This document shows positions 45,139 through 52,901 of a stretch of DNA of 64,000 nucleotides, piece by piece (the first letter of the stretch is position 1; every line of letters starts with the position of its first letter). The notes under the pieces are model-generated. The model saw only the letters and a program-made list of their open reading frames with translations, did no database searches and was not told the DNA's origin. Source of the DNA: Sphingomonas phyllosphaerae 5.2 (GTDB lineage: Bacteria > Pseudomonadota > Alphaproteobacteria > Sphingomonadales > Sphingomonadaceae); NCBI RefSeq assembly GCF_000419605.1, contig NZ_ATTI01000001.1, positions 562,001 to 626,000 of the forward strand, written 5' to 3'. Position numbers and translations under genes: made by a program.

Positions 45139-47388
45139 TTAGACGGGCGGCAGCGCCGCCAGCAACTTGTCGCAGGTGATCGGATAGTCGCGCACGCGCA
45201 CGCCGGTGGCGTGATAGATCGCGTTGGCGATCGCGGCGCCCGCACCCGAGATTCCGAGTTCGCCGATCCCCTTGGCGTGGATCGGATTGGCATGAACGTC
45301 ACGCTCGTCGATGAATTCCACCTCGATCTGCGGGATGTCGGCGTTCACGGGCACGTGGTATTCGGCGAGGTCACGGTTCACGACCTTGCCGTTGCGGGGA
45401 TCGTGGACCAGTTCCTCGGTCAGCGCCGCGCCGATCCCGAACGTCATGCCACCCAGGCATTGCGAGCGCGCGGTCTTGGCGTTCAGGATCCTCCCCGCCG
45501 CGAACACGCCCAGCATCCGCTCGACGCGCACCTCGCCAGTGGTCGCATTCACCTTCACCGCGGCGAAATGCGCGCCATAGCTGGCCTGGCGATGCAGCTT
45601 TTCCTGCCGGCCCGGCGCGATGCTGCCGGTCACGGTCATGCCGTCGCCGACCAGTTCCGCGATCTCGACCGCACGGTTCTCCGCGATCGCGCGCCCGTCC
45701 TTCAGCGTCATCGACGCCGCATCGACTCCCATCGCCTTGGCCAGCTTCTCGCGCAGCCCCTCGCAGGCGACATAGACCGACGACCCCGAAGATCCCGCGC
45801 CCCATGATCCGCCCGACCCGGCAGCGGGCGGTGCCGCGCCGTCGCCAAGATGCACGGTGACGCGCTCGATCGGCAGGCCCAGCGTCTCGGCGGCGATCTG
45901 CGCCAGGATCGTATAGGTGCCGGTGCCGATGTCGGTCATGTCCGTCGACACGATGGCGTTCCCGTCGGCCGTCAGTTCGACAGTGGCCGATGATTTCTGG
46001 AGCATGTTCGAGCGCACTGCCGCCGCCACGCCGACCCCGTGCCACCATTCGCCGCGGCGATCGGCGGCGGGCACAGGCTTGCGCGCGGCCCAGCCGAACA
46101 GCGCCGCACCCTTGTCGAGGCACGGGATCAGCTGTCGCGTGGAGAAAGGCAGATCGTTCTGCGGGTCCATCGCCGGCTCGTTGCGACGGCGCAGCTCGAT
46201 CGGGTCGATGCCGACCGCATAGGCCAGTTCGTCCATCGCCGCTTCCAGCGCCAGCATCCCGACCGCCTCACCCGGCGCCCGCATCGATCCGGCGAGCAGC
46301 CAGTTGAGTCGTACCAGCTTGTGATCGATCAGCCTGTTGGGCGCGGCATAGGCGAATTGCGTACCGATCCCCGCCGGTTCGAAGAAGTCCTCGCCGGGCA
46401 GGTTGCTGGCCAGCGTCTCGTGTCCAAGGCCGGTCAGCTTGCCGTGCGCGTCCGCGGCCAGCCGGATACGCTGTTCGGTATTGGAGCGGCGCACGGTCGC
46501 GTCGAACACCTGCTGGCGTGCCATCGCCACCTTCACCGGGCGGTCGAGCCGCTTGGCGGCGATGGCCGCGGCGACGCTCTCGGGCGCGATGCCCAGCTTC
46601 GACCCGAACCCGCCGCCGACGTAGCGCGAGATGATCCGCACCTTGTCCTTGGCGACACCCAATGCGGCGGCAAGCTGCATCTGGTCGGAAGCGACCATCT
46701 GGTAGCTGCCGTGGAGCACCAGCGTGCCGTCCTGCCATTCGGCGATCGAGGCATGCGGCTCCATCGCCGCCGAATTCTGGCTCGGCGTCGTATAGGTCGC
46801 GTCGATCGTGAACGTGGCATCGGCCATCGCGGCGTCGACATCGCCCTTGGCCATGTGCGGCGGTATCTGGTCGGGGGGTGGACGCGTCGCCTGGTCGCGG
46901 TGCGCGGCGAAGACGTACGCACCTTTCGCAGGCTCGTAATCGATCGTCACGCGCGCCGCGGCATCGCGCGCCGCCTCGAACGTCTCGGCAACGACGATCG
47001 CGACGATCTCGCCGTGATAGTCGACCTTCTCGACCCCCTGCGTCGGCGCCTTCTTCTCGCCGCCCTGCTGCGGGTTGCGGATGAAGCTGGGATAGTCGGT
47101 GATGACGTCGATCACGCCCGGCAAAGCGCGCGCCGCGTCGGCCACGACGTCACGGATCGTCCCCGATCCGAACGGTGCGCGGACCAGCACGCCGTAGCTC
47201 AGCCGATCGACGGCGTATTCGGCGGCATAGGTCGCCTTGCCCGAGACCTTCAACGGGCCCTCGATCCGGTCGAGCGGCTTGCCGATCACGCCTTGCGCGC
47301 CGGCATCCAGCCAGCTGTGCGGATGCGGGTCGTTCATCGTCAGGCTGCGCGTGTCCTCGCGGCCCAGCACTTTGTCGATCAGGGTCAT
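45139..47388 (-). CDS. paoC: Aldehyde oxidoreductase molybdopterin-binding subunit (PaoC-like)
   Basis: This 749-residue large subunit of the xanthine oxidase family binds Moco and oxidises aldehydes or related compounds. It has GKPLDRIEGPLKVSGKATYAAEY at the N-terminus, VDYHGEIVAIVVAETFEAARDAAARV, ISRYVGGGFGSKLG, GSMRAPGEAVGMLALEAAMDELA, and the catalytic Glu in HAKGIGELGISGAGAAIANAIYHATG. The FAD and Fe-S genes lie directly upstream (4-base overlaps). There is no visible Tat signal in this subunit, whereas one may exist on the small subunit in E. coli PaoA. The exact substrate is unknown. Confidence 0.93.
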   Translation of the reverse strand: MTLIDKVLGREDTRSLTMNDPHPHSWLDAGAQGVIGKPLDRIEGPLKVSGKATYAAEYAVDRLSYGVLVRAPFGSGTIRDVVADAARALPGVIDVITDYPSFIRNPQQGGEKKAPTQGVEKVDYHGEIVAIVVAETFEAARDAAARVTIDYEPAKGAYVFAAHRDQATRPPPDQIPPHMAKGDVDAAMADATFTIDATYTTPSQNSAAMEPHASIAEWQDGTLVLHGSYQMVASDQMQLAAALGVAKDKVRIISRYVGGGFGSKLGIAPESVAAAIAAKRLDRPVKVAMARQQVFDATVRRSNTEQRIRLAADAHGKLTGLGHETLASNLPGEDFFEPAGIGTQFAYAAPNRLIDHKLVRLNWLLAGSMRAPGEAVGMLALEAAMDELAYAVGIDPIELRRRNEPAMDPQNDLPFSTRQLIPCLDKGAALFGWAARKPVPAADRRGEWWHGVGVAAAVRSNMLQKSSATVELTADGNAIVSTDMTDIGTGTYTILAQIAAETLGLPIERVTVHLGDGAAPPAAGSGGSWGAGSSGSSVYVACEGLREKLAKAMGVDAASMTLKDGRAIAENRAVEIAELVGDGMTVTGSIAPGRQEKLHRQASYGAHFAAVKVNATTGEVRVERMLGVFAAGRILNAKTARSQCLGGMTFGIGAALTEELVHDPRNGKVVNRDLAEYHVPVNADIPQIEVEFIDERDVHANPIHAKGIGELGISGAGAAIANAIYHATGVRVRDYPITCDKLLAALPPV

Positions 47389-48350
47389 TGCGTCACCTCG
47401 CGCAGGCAGGCGATCAGCGTGCGCCGCGCCAAAGGAAGCTTGAAATCGTTCGAGCCGAAGCCCTTCGCGTCGGCCAGCAGCGCGTCGGCTGCCGCCGCGA
47501 ACACCGCCTCGGACGGGGCGTTGCCGACCAGCGCCGCCTCAACGCCGGGATCGCGCCACGGCATGTGCGCTACGCCACCGAACGCGAGCGCCGCCGACGC
47601 GATCGTGCCGTTCTCGACGCTCACCACCGCCGCGACGGAGAACAGTGCGAATGCGTAGGACGCGCGGTCACGAACCTTGCGATACAGGTGCCGGCCGGCG
47701 GGCGGGGCGGGCAACTCGACATGCGTGATCAGCTCGCCGGCCTCCAGCACGTTCTCGATGTGCGGCGCGTCGCCCGGCAGGCGGTAGAAGTCGCCGATCG
47801 GGAGGCGGCGCTTGTCGCCGTCGGCCTTCTGCGTGACGATCACTGCGTCCAGCGCGCGCATCGCCACCGGCATGTCGCCGGGGTGCGTCGCGATGCAGTG
47901 CTCGCTGGTGCCGAGGATCGCGTGGATGCGGTTGAACCCGCCGATCGCCTCGCATCCGCTGCCCGGCTCGCGCTTGTTGCAGCCCGCTGCCGTGTCGTAA
48001 AAGTAATAGCAGCGCGTCCGCTGAAGCAAATTGCCCCCGGTCGTCGCCTTGTTGCGCAACTGCCCGGACGCGCCGGCCAGCAAGGCGCGGCTCAGCACCT
48101 CGTACTTCGCGATCACCCGCGGGTCGGCGGCGAGATCGCTGTTTGGCACCAGCGCACCGATCGTCAGCCCGCCGTCCTCGCGCTCGTCGATCGTGTTCAG
48201 GTCCAGCCGGCTGATGTCGACCAGCTTGTCGGGCGTCTCGACCTGTAACTTCATCAGATCGAGCAGGTTGGTGCCGCCGGCAATGAAGCGCCCGCCGGCC
48301 TGCGTGGCCTCGGCGACCGATCCGGCCCGCGCATAATCGAAGGTCTTCAT
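47385..48350 (-). CDS. paoB: Aldehyde oxidoreductase FAD-binding subunit (PaoB-like) with extra Fe-S site
   Basis: The 321-residue subunit has the FAD motif GGRFIAGGTNLLDLMK and SGQLRNKATTGGNLLQRTRC, followed by an insertion with Cys residues in RTRCYYF, AAGCNKRE, GSGCEAIG and SEHCIATH. Such a four-Cys insertion is known to hold an additional [4Fe-4S] cluster in PaoB. The start is the ATG at 48350, overlapping the Fe-S subunit stop. It passes electrons between the Fe-S centres and FAD. The stop overlaps the paoC-like start (ATGA). Confidence 0.93.
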   Translation of the reverse strand: MKTFDYARAGSVAEATQAGGRFIAGGTNLLDLMKLQVETPDKLVDISRLDLNTIDEREDGGLTIGALVPNSDLAADPRVIAKYEVLSRALLAGASGQLRNKATTGGNLLQRTRCYYFYDTAAGCNKREPGSGCEAIGGFNRIHAILGTSEHCIATHPGDMPVAMRALDAVIVTQKADGDKRRLPIGDFYRLPGDAPHIENVLEAGELITHVELPAPPAGRHLYRKVRDRASYAFALFSVAAVVSVENGTIASAALAFGGVAHMPWRDPGVEAALVGNAPSEAVFAAAADALLADAKGFGSNDFKLPLARRTLIACLREVTQ

Positions 48351-48856
48351 GCGTCCACCTTCGCATCGGCATCGGCGACTTCGCGGATCGCGTCGACGAT
48401 ATTGGGGTAAGCGGCGCAGCGGCAGATGTTGCCGCTCATCCGCTCGCTGATCTCGGCGTCGTCGAACGCGACGGTGTTCAGGTCCGCCGAGGCATGGCTC
48501 GGCCAGCCCTTCTTCACCTCGTCGAGCATGCCGACCGCGGAGCAGATCTGCCCGGGCGTGCAGTAACCGCATTGATAGCCGTCGTGCCGCACGAACGCGG
48601 ATTGCAGCGGGTGGAGGTTCTCGGGCGTGCCCAACCCCTCGATCGTCACGATCTCGTCGTCCTGGTGCATCACCGCCAGCGTCAGGCAGGAATTGATGCG
48701 CCGTCCGTTGACCAGCATCGTGCACGCGCCGCACTGCCCGTGGTCGCAGCCCTTCTTGCTGCCGGTCAGCCCGAGATGCTCGCGGCACAAGTCGAGCAGC
48801 GACGTCCGGACGTCGACTTCCGCCTCGTGCGGTTTACCATTGATCGTGAAGTGCAT
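48347..48856 (-). CDS. paoA: Aldehyde oxidoreductase 2Fe-2S subunit (PaoA-like)
   Basis: The small subunit carries two [2Fe-2S] clusters: the plant-type motif GSKKGCDHGQCGACTMLVNG with INSCLTLA, and the helical motif YQCGYCTPGQICSAVG with GNICRCAAYPNIVDAI. I chose the ATG at 48856, which has GGAGAGG at a proper distance (169 residues); ATG 48877 would add seven residues. E. coli PaoA has an N-terminal Tat signal, but none is seen here, so the complex is probably cytoplasmic. First gene of the five-gene operon. Confidence 0.94.
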   Translation of the reverse strand: MHFTINGKPHEAEVDVRTSLLDLCREHLGLTGSKKGCDHGQCGACTMLVNGRRINSCLTLAVMHQDDEIVTIEGLGTPENLHPLQSAFVRHDGYQCGYCTPGQICSAVGMLDEVKKGWPSHASADLNTVAFDDAEISERMSGNICRCAAYPNIVDAIREVADADAKVDA

Positions 48857-48983
48857 GCGCTCGGCCTCTCCGCTCATTCCGCACCAACGTCGGCGAGCGG
48901 GGCCGGGTCCGTGCGAACGATTCTCACGGCTACGGTTCAGGTGGGTGCTGCTATGGCGGCGCATCGGGTGGGAGAAGATCGAG

Positions 48984-49244
48984 ATGCGCAGACTGATGTT
49001 GGGGTGTGCCGCGCTGCTGGCGACGAGCGGGTGCGTGCGCACCGCCTGGAACGTCGCGACGATGCCGGTCAAGGCGGTCGGCAAGGGTGCCGATCTGATG
49101 ACGACCAGCGCCAAGGAACGCGACGAGAAATATACGCGCCGCATGCGCAAGGAGCAGGAGAAGCGCGACAAGGAGTGTCGCAAGCATCCGGAAAGCTGCC
49201 AGGCGGACGGCTATGGCGCGCCGGCGCGGCCGCCGGCGTACTGA
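48984..49244 (+). CDS. Small putative lipoprotein (86 aa)
   Basis: The product begins MRRLMLGCAALLATSGCVRTAWNV, a lipoprotein signal with the lipobox LATSGC. After a short linker it becomes highly charged (KERDEKYTRRMRKEQEKRDKECRKHPESC), probably one helix, and ends Pro-rich. A GGGAG ribosome-binding site precedes the ATG. Function unknown. It is divergent from the oxidoreductase operon with 127 bases between, and followed by a dispersed repeat. Confidence 0.78.
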   Translation: MRRLMLGCAALLATSGCVRTAWNVATMPVKAVGKGADLMTTSAKERDEKYTRRMRKEQEKRDKECRKHPESCQADGYGAPARPPAY

Positions 49245-49259
49245 GGCGGAAACCAGCTA

Positions 49260-49335
49260 CGTCATTGCGAGCGTCGCCGGGCCATCCAGCCGTGCTGGTC
49301 CGGCACTGGATTGCTTCGCTGCGCTCGCAATGACG
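49260..49335. repeat. Dispersed intergenic inverted repeat, copy 5
   Basis: The left arm CGTCATTGCGAGCGTCGCCG (to 49289, ends CATCCAG) is matched by the right arm CTGGATTGCTTCGCTGCGCT, ending CGCAATGACG at 49335. The left arm carries several changes that weaken the middle of the stem. It lies between convergent genes and might act as a terminator. Confidence 0.78.
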
Positions 49336-49356
49336 TGAGGGGCTAGCCGAGCGGCC

Positions 49357-49605
49357 TTATTCGGTGGACGGCGCGTTCGGCTGCTCGGCGTCCTTCTCGT
49401 CGCCGGCCTGATGGCCGCCGTGATAGGCGCGTTCGGTCTGCCCGCCGTCGAAATGCCCGCCGTCCTTGCCGGTATGCGGGTTGGGGTAGGCGCCGCCCTG
49501 GCTCTCGCCCTTGCTGTCGCGGCGGCTCGCGACTTCGCCGTTCTCGTCGGGCACGTGCGGACTCGTGCCCTCGCCATCGGCCTGCATCGGTTCCTTGTCG
49601 CTCAT
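49357..49605 (-). CDS. Small hydrophilic Gly-rich protein (82 aa)
   Basis: Start ATG 49605 follows a GGAGG site. The 82-residue product begins MSDKEPMQADGEGTSPHVPD and is rich in Gly, Asp, Glu, His and Pro with almost no hydrophobic residues, so it is probably disordered, like small stress-related hydrophilins. The segment GAYPNPHTGKDGGHFDGGQT resembles no enzyme motif. Function unknown. An inverted repeat lies just upstream. Confidence 0.7.
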   Translation of the reverse strand: MSDKEPMQADGEGTSPHVPDENGEVASRRDSKGESQGGAYPNPHTGKDGGHFDGGQTERAYHGGHQAGDEKDAEQPNAPSTE

Positions 49606-49619
49606 GTCATCCTCCGGGT

Positions 49620-49665
49620 CCGCACCCGCGCAGGCGGGCGATGCGCTACCTACGCGCGGGTGCGG
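49620..49665. repeat. Perfect 12-bp inverted repeat, likely terminator of the OYE gene
   Basis: CCGCACCCGCGC at 49620-49631 pairs perfectly with GCGCGGGTGCGG at 49654-49665, with a 22-nt loop. It lies in the 82-base gap after the stop of the flavin oxidoreductase gene and before the small hydrophilic gene, both on the minus strand, so it may end the first transcript. Confidence 0.5.
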
Positions 49666-49687
49666 CAAAGGGATGCGTGGCGTCAGG

Positions 49688-50812
49688 TCACACCAGCTCC
49701 GCCAGCGCGCTCGCCTCGAAGCCCTTCAGCCCGGCGGCGTCGCCGGCGCGCACCTTCGCCACCCAGTCGGCGTCGCTGATCAGCGCGCGCCCGACCGCGA
49801 TCAGGTCGAACTCGTCGCGCTCCATTCGCGCGACCAGCCGGTCGAGGTCGGTGCTGGTCGAGCCCTCGCCGCCGAACGCCGCCAGGAACTCGCCCGACAG
49901 CCCGACCGAGCCGACGCTGATCGTCGCGGCACCGGTCAGCTTCTTGGCCCAGCCGGCGAAATTCAGCCCGTCCGCACCGTCGATCTCGGCGAACTCCGGC
50001 TCCCAGAAGCGCCGCTGCGAGCAGTGCAGCACGTTTGCCCCCGCCTCGACCAGCGGCAGCAGCCAGTCGGTCATCGCCGCGGGCGTCTCCGCGAGCCGCG
50101 CGCGGTAATCCTGCTGCTTCCACTGGCTGACGCGCAGGATCACCGGGAAGTCCGGGCCGACCGCGGCGCGTACCGCCTTCACCACCTCGCCTGCGAAGCG
50201 CGAGCGTTCGCGGATCGTCGCGCCGCCGTACGTGTCGTCGCGCTGGTTGGTGCCGCCCCAGAAGAACTGGTCGATCAGATAGCCGTGCGCACCGTGGATC
50301 TCGACCGTGTCGAAACCGAGCGCCTTCGCCTCGGACGCGGCACGCGCAAACGCGGCGATCGTGTCGGCGACGTCTTCGTCGCTCATCGCCTGCCCGCGGG
50401 CTTCGGCAGGCGCGTTATAGCCCGACGGGCTCTCGACCGGCTGCGGGGGTGCCCAGTCGCCCGCGGGCGGGCCGCTGGTGGCGCCGGTGTGCCAGATCTG
50501 CGGTCCCATCCTGCCGCCGGCGTCGTGGACCGCGTCGATCACGCCCTTCCAGCCCGCCAGCGCGGCATCGCCGTGGAAGAACGGGATGCCAGGATGATTG
50601 CGCGACGACGGCCGGTCGATGACCGTACCCTCGGACAGGATCAGCCCGACTCCACCCTCGGCGCGGCGACGGTAATAAGCGGCATTCGCCTCGCCTACGA
50701 CGCCACCGGGCGCCATGGTGCGGGTCATCGGCGCCATCACGATGCGGTTGGACAGCTCGAGCGAGCCGAGCGTGAACGGGCGGAACAGGGTATCGACCGA
50801 GGCGGTGGACAT
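49688..50812 (-). CDS. NADH:flavin oxidoreductase, old yellow enzyme family
   Basis: This FMN-containing TIM-barrel ene-reductase (374 residues) begins FRPFTLGSLELSNRIVMAPMTRTMAPGGV and contains PQIWHTGATS, the core GFDTVEIHGAHGYLIDQFFWGGTNQRDDTYGG, and AVGRALISDADWVAKVRAGD at the FMN phosphate site. It would reduce activated alkenes or nitro compounds with NAD(P)H. It is divergent from an HxlR regulator gene, and OYE genes are often controlled by such regulators in response to electrophiles. Confidence 0.94.
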   Translation of the reverse strand: MSTASVDTLFRPFTLGSLELSNRIVMAPMTRTMAPGGVVGEANAAYYRRRAEGGVGLILSEGTVIDRPSSRNHPGIPFFHGDAALAGWKGVIDAVHDAGGRMGPQIWHTGATSGPPAGDWAPPQPVESPSGYNAPAEARGQAMSDEDVADTIAAFARAASEAKALGFDTVEIHGAHGYLIDQFFWGGTNQRDDTYGGATIRERSRFAGEVVKAVRAAVGPDFPVILRVSQWKQQDYRARLAETPAAMTDWLLPLVEAGANVLHCSQRRFWEPEFAEIDGADGLNFAGWAKKLTGAATISVGSVGLSGEFLAAFGGEGSTSTDLDRLVARMERDEFDLIAVGRALISDADWVAKVRAGDAAGLKGFEASALAELV

Positions 50813-50841
50813 GGATGGCCTTTTCTTGTGATTTCGCCCTA

Positions 50842-50908
50842 CAGGTATATATTGGAAACCTGACGTCAATAACGCACCAGCGATCCACCAGGTATACTCA
50901 TGGAAACC
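50842..50908. promoter_or_regulatory. Two direct repeats between OYE and HxlR genes, putative HxlR operator
   Basis: CAGGTATATATTGGAAACC at 50842-50860 recurs as CAGGTATACTCATGGAAACC at 50889-50908, 47 bp apart. The two differ only by a one-base insertion and two or three changes in the middle. The second copy overlaps the HxlR start codon. A perfect TGACGTCA palindrome at 50861-50868 follows the first. The region holds the promoters of both genes. Confidence 0.6.
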
Positions 50909-51349
50909 ACCCCCACCTTCGCACCCCTCGCGGCCCCGCCGCCTGACCTCGTTCCCGGCCCGATTCCCGGTACGGTCCCGGGCCTCGCGGGCTGCCAGCA
51001 TTTTTCGGTCGACTGCCCCAGCCGGACGCTGCTCGATCAGATCGCGGACAAATGGTCGATGATGGTGTTGACCGTTCTCGACGCCGCGCCGATGCGCTTC
51101 AACGCGATCCGCCGCCACCTGGAAGGCGTGACGCAGAAGGCGCTGACGCAGTGCCTGCGCCGGCTGGAGCGCAACGGGCTGGTCTCGCGACGCGTGATCC
51201 CGGCGTCGCCGGTCGCGGTGGAATATGCGATCACGCCGCTGGGGCGCTCGCTGCACCAGCCGTTCAAGGCGCTGTATCGCTGGGCGATCGAGAACATGAC
51301 GCATGTCCAGGAAGCCCGCGGCCGCTTCGACGCGAAGCTGACGGTCTGA
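50900..51349 (+). CDS. HxlR-family transcriptional regulator
   Basis: The 149-residue winged-helix regulator has the HxlR core LLDQIADKWSMMVLTVLDAAPMRFNAIRRHLEGVTQKALTQCLRRLERNGLVSRRV and EYAITPLGRSL. Cysteines in GCQHFSVDCP and TQC could sense electrophiles, as known for some family members. An N-terminal Pro-rich extension of about 30 residues is unusual. It probably represses itself and the divergent old yellow enzyme gene. Confidence 0.93.
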   Translation: METTPTFAPLAAPPPDLVPGPIPGTVPGLAGCQHFSVDCPSRTLLDQIADKWSMMVLTVLDAAPMRFNAIRRHLEGVTQKALTQCLRRLERNGLVSRRVIPASPVAVEYAITPLGRSLHQPFKALYRWAIENMTHVQEARGRFDAKLTV

Positions 51350-51368
51350 ATTTCCCGTCGCGGCGGTT

Positions 51369-51445
51369 CGTCATTGCGAGCGCAGCGAAGCAATCCAGAG
51401 CCGGACCAGAACGCCCTGGATTGTTTCGCTACGCTCGCAACGACG
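51369..51445. repeat. Dispersed intergenic inverted repeat, copy 6
   Basis: The left arm CGTCATTGCGAGCGCAGCGA (to 51398, ends CAATCCAG) and the right arm CTGGATTGTTTCGCTACGCT (ends CGCAACGACG) are nearly perfect complements; this is one of the best copies. It lies 20 bases after the HxlR gene stop and 68 bases before the next gene. Confidence 0.82.
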
Positions 51446-51512
51446 GCGCGGGTTGCATGAACGTCTTCCTGCTTCGGGCTCGCGATGACGGGCCAAACAA
51501 CGGAACGAACAC

Positions 51513-52529
51513 ATGAAGAAGATCGGCTTCCTCTCCTTCGGGCATTGGTCCGACGCGCATGGCTCGGCGACGCGCTCCGCCGCTGACGTCCTGCTTCAGT
51601 CGATCGAGCTCGCGGTCGCCGCCGAGGAACTCGGCGCGGACGGCGCCTATTACCGCGTCCACCATTTCGCGCAGCAGCTCGCCTCGCCGTTTCCGCTGCT
51701 CGCCGCGGTCGGCGCGCGCACGCGCTCGATCGAGATCGGCACCGGCGTGATCGACATGCGCTACGAGAACCCGTTCTACATGACCGAGAATGCCGGGGCC
51801 GCCGATCTGATCGCGGGCGGGCGGCTGCAACTCGGGCTCAGCCGCGGTTCGCCCGAGCAGGTGATCGAGGGCTGGCGCTATTTCGGCTACGCGCCGGCGG
51901 CGGGCGAGAGCGACGCCGACATGGGCCGCCGCCACACCGAATTGTTCCTGCGGCTGCTGGCTGGCGAGGGCTTCGCCACGCCCAGTCCGCAGCCGATGTT
52001 TCCCAATCCCCCCGGACTGCTCCGGCTGGAGCCGCATGCGGCTGGCCTGCGCGAGCGGATCTGGTGGGGATCGGCCTCCGATGCCACCGCGATATGGGCG
52101 GCGCAGATGGGCATGAACCTGCAAAGCTCGACGCTGAAGGCCGACGAAAGCGGCGAGCCGTTCCACGTGCAGCAGGCGAAGCAGATCCGAGCCTATCGCG
52201 AGGCGTGGGCCGCGGCCGGTCACGCCCGTGCGCCACGCGTGTCGGTGTCGCGCTCGATCTTCGCGCTGACCGACGATCGCGACCGTGCCTATTTCGGGCG
52301 CGACGGCGGCGGCGACCAGATCGGCGTGATCGATAACATGCGCGCGGTGTTCGGTCGCTCCTACGCTGCCGAACCGGAACGGCTGATCGAGCAACTTCGC
52401 GCCGACGAAGCGATCGCCGAGGCCGACACGCTGCTGCTCACCGTCCCGAACCAGCTCGGCGTCGATTACAATGCGCACGTGCTGGAAAACATCCTGCGCC
52501 ACGTCGCGCCGGCGCTGGGCTGGCGCTGA
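51513..52529 (+). CDS. Luciferase-like (LLM class) flavin-dependent oxidoreductase
   Basis: The 338-residue TIM-barrel protein begins MKKIGFLSFGHWSDAHGSAT and has ELAVAAEELGADGAYYRVHHFAQQLASPFPLLAAVGART, IEIGTGVIDMRYENPFYMTENAGAADLIAGGRLQLGLSRGSPE and WWGSASDATAIWAAQMG. It belongs to the flavin-using monooxygenase or reductase group, and would need FMNH2 or F420; which one cannot be told. No clear ribosome-binding site is seen. Its nearness to the OYE/HxlR pair suggests, but does not show, a shared role. Confidence 0.92.
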   Translation: MKKIGFLSFGHWSDAHGSATRSAADVLLQSIELAVAAEELGADGAYYRVHHFAQQLASPFPLLAAVGARTRSIEIGTGVIDMRYENPFYMTENAGAADLIAGGRLQLGLSRGSPEQVIEGWRYFGYAPAAGESDADMGRRHTELFLRLLAGEGFATPSPQPMFPNPPGLLRLEPHAAGLRERIWWGSASDATAIWAAQMGMNLQSSTLKADESGEPFHVQQAKQIRAYREAWAAAGHARAPRVSVSRSIFALTDDRDRAYFGRDGGGDQIGVIDNMRAVFGRSYAAEPERLIEQLRADEAIAEADTLLLTVPNQLGVDYNAHVLENILRHVAPALGWR

Positions 52530-52627
52530 CCGACCGCGCCTCGTTATCGCCGGCAAAAGAAAGCCGCTGTCCTACACCGCCTTCACCCGGCTAATGTCGG
52601 GCGTCATCAGGTGGAACCAGGCGTGGA

Positions 52628-52701
52628 CATCATTGCGAGCGCAGCGAGGCAATCCGCGGCGTCCTGGTCGGGCGCGGGGTCGCTTCGCTGCGCTCGCAAC
52701 G
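52628..52701. repeat. Dispersed intergenic inverted repeat, copy 7
   Basis: The left arm CATCATTGCGAGCGCAGCGA continues GGCAATCCGCG to 52658, and the right arm GGGGTCGCTTCGCTGCGCTC ends GCAACG at 52701. It lies in the 372-base gap between the luciferase-like gene and the FAD dehydrogenase gene, upstream of the tandem repeat at 52758. Confidence 0.75.
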
Positions 52702-52757
52702 GTAGGGGGACGTCGTGTCATCCGGCCCGCCAGCCGATCGACGAACCTCGCAACCGC

Positions 52758-52890
52758 CTCAACATTCGCAACACGCGCGCCGCGCGCGAACCCCGCCAGC
52801 GTCTCAACATTCGCAACATTCGCGCCGCCGACGACCCCGCCGGCGTCTCAACATTCACAACATTCGCGTGCCGCCGCGAACCTCGCTAAA
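52758..52890. repeat. Three tandem copies of a 44-45 bp unit
   Basis: Units begin at 52758, 52803 and 52847 with CTCAACATTCGCAACA (third copy CTCAACATTCACAACA), followed by a GC-rich half resembling CGCGCCGCC...CGA...CCCCGCC. The array ends just before the start codon of the FAD dehydrogenase gene at 52902. It is open in several frames, yet no credible protein uses it. It could be a leader with protein-binding sites or a simple expansion. Confidence 0.7.
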
Positions 52891-52901
52891 GCCCCGCCGC
52901 C

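Noticed and set aside
52758-52890. Possible CRISPR array
   Set aside because: There are only three units, the units abut without unique spacers, and no cas genes are present.
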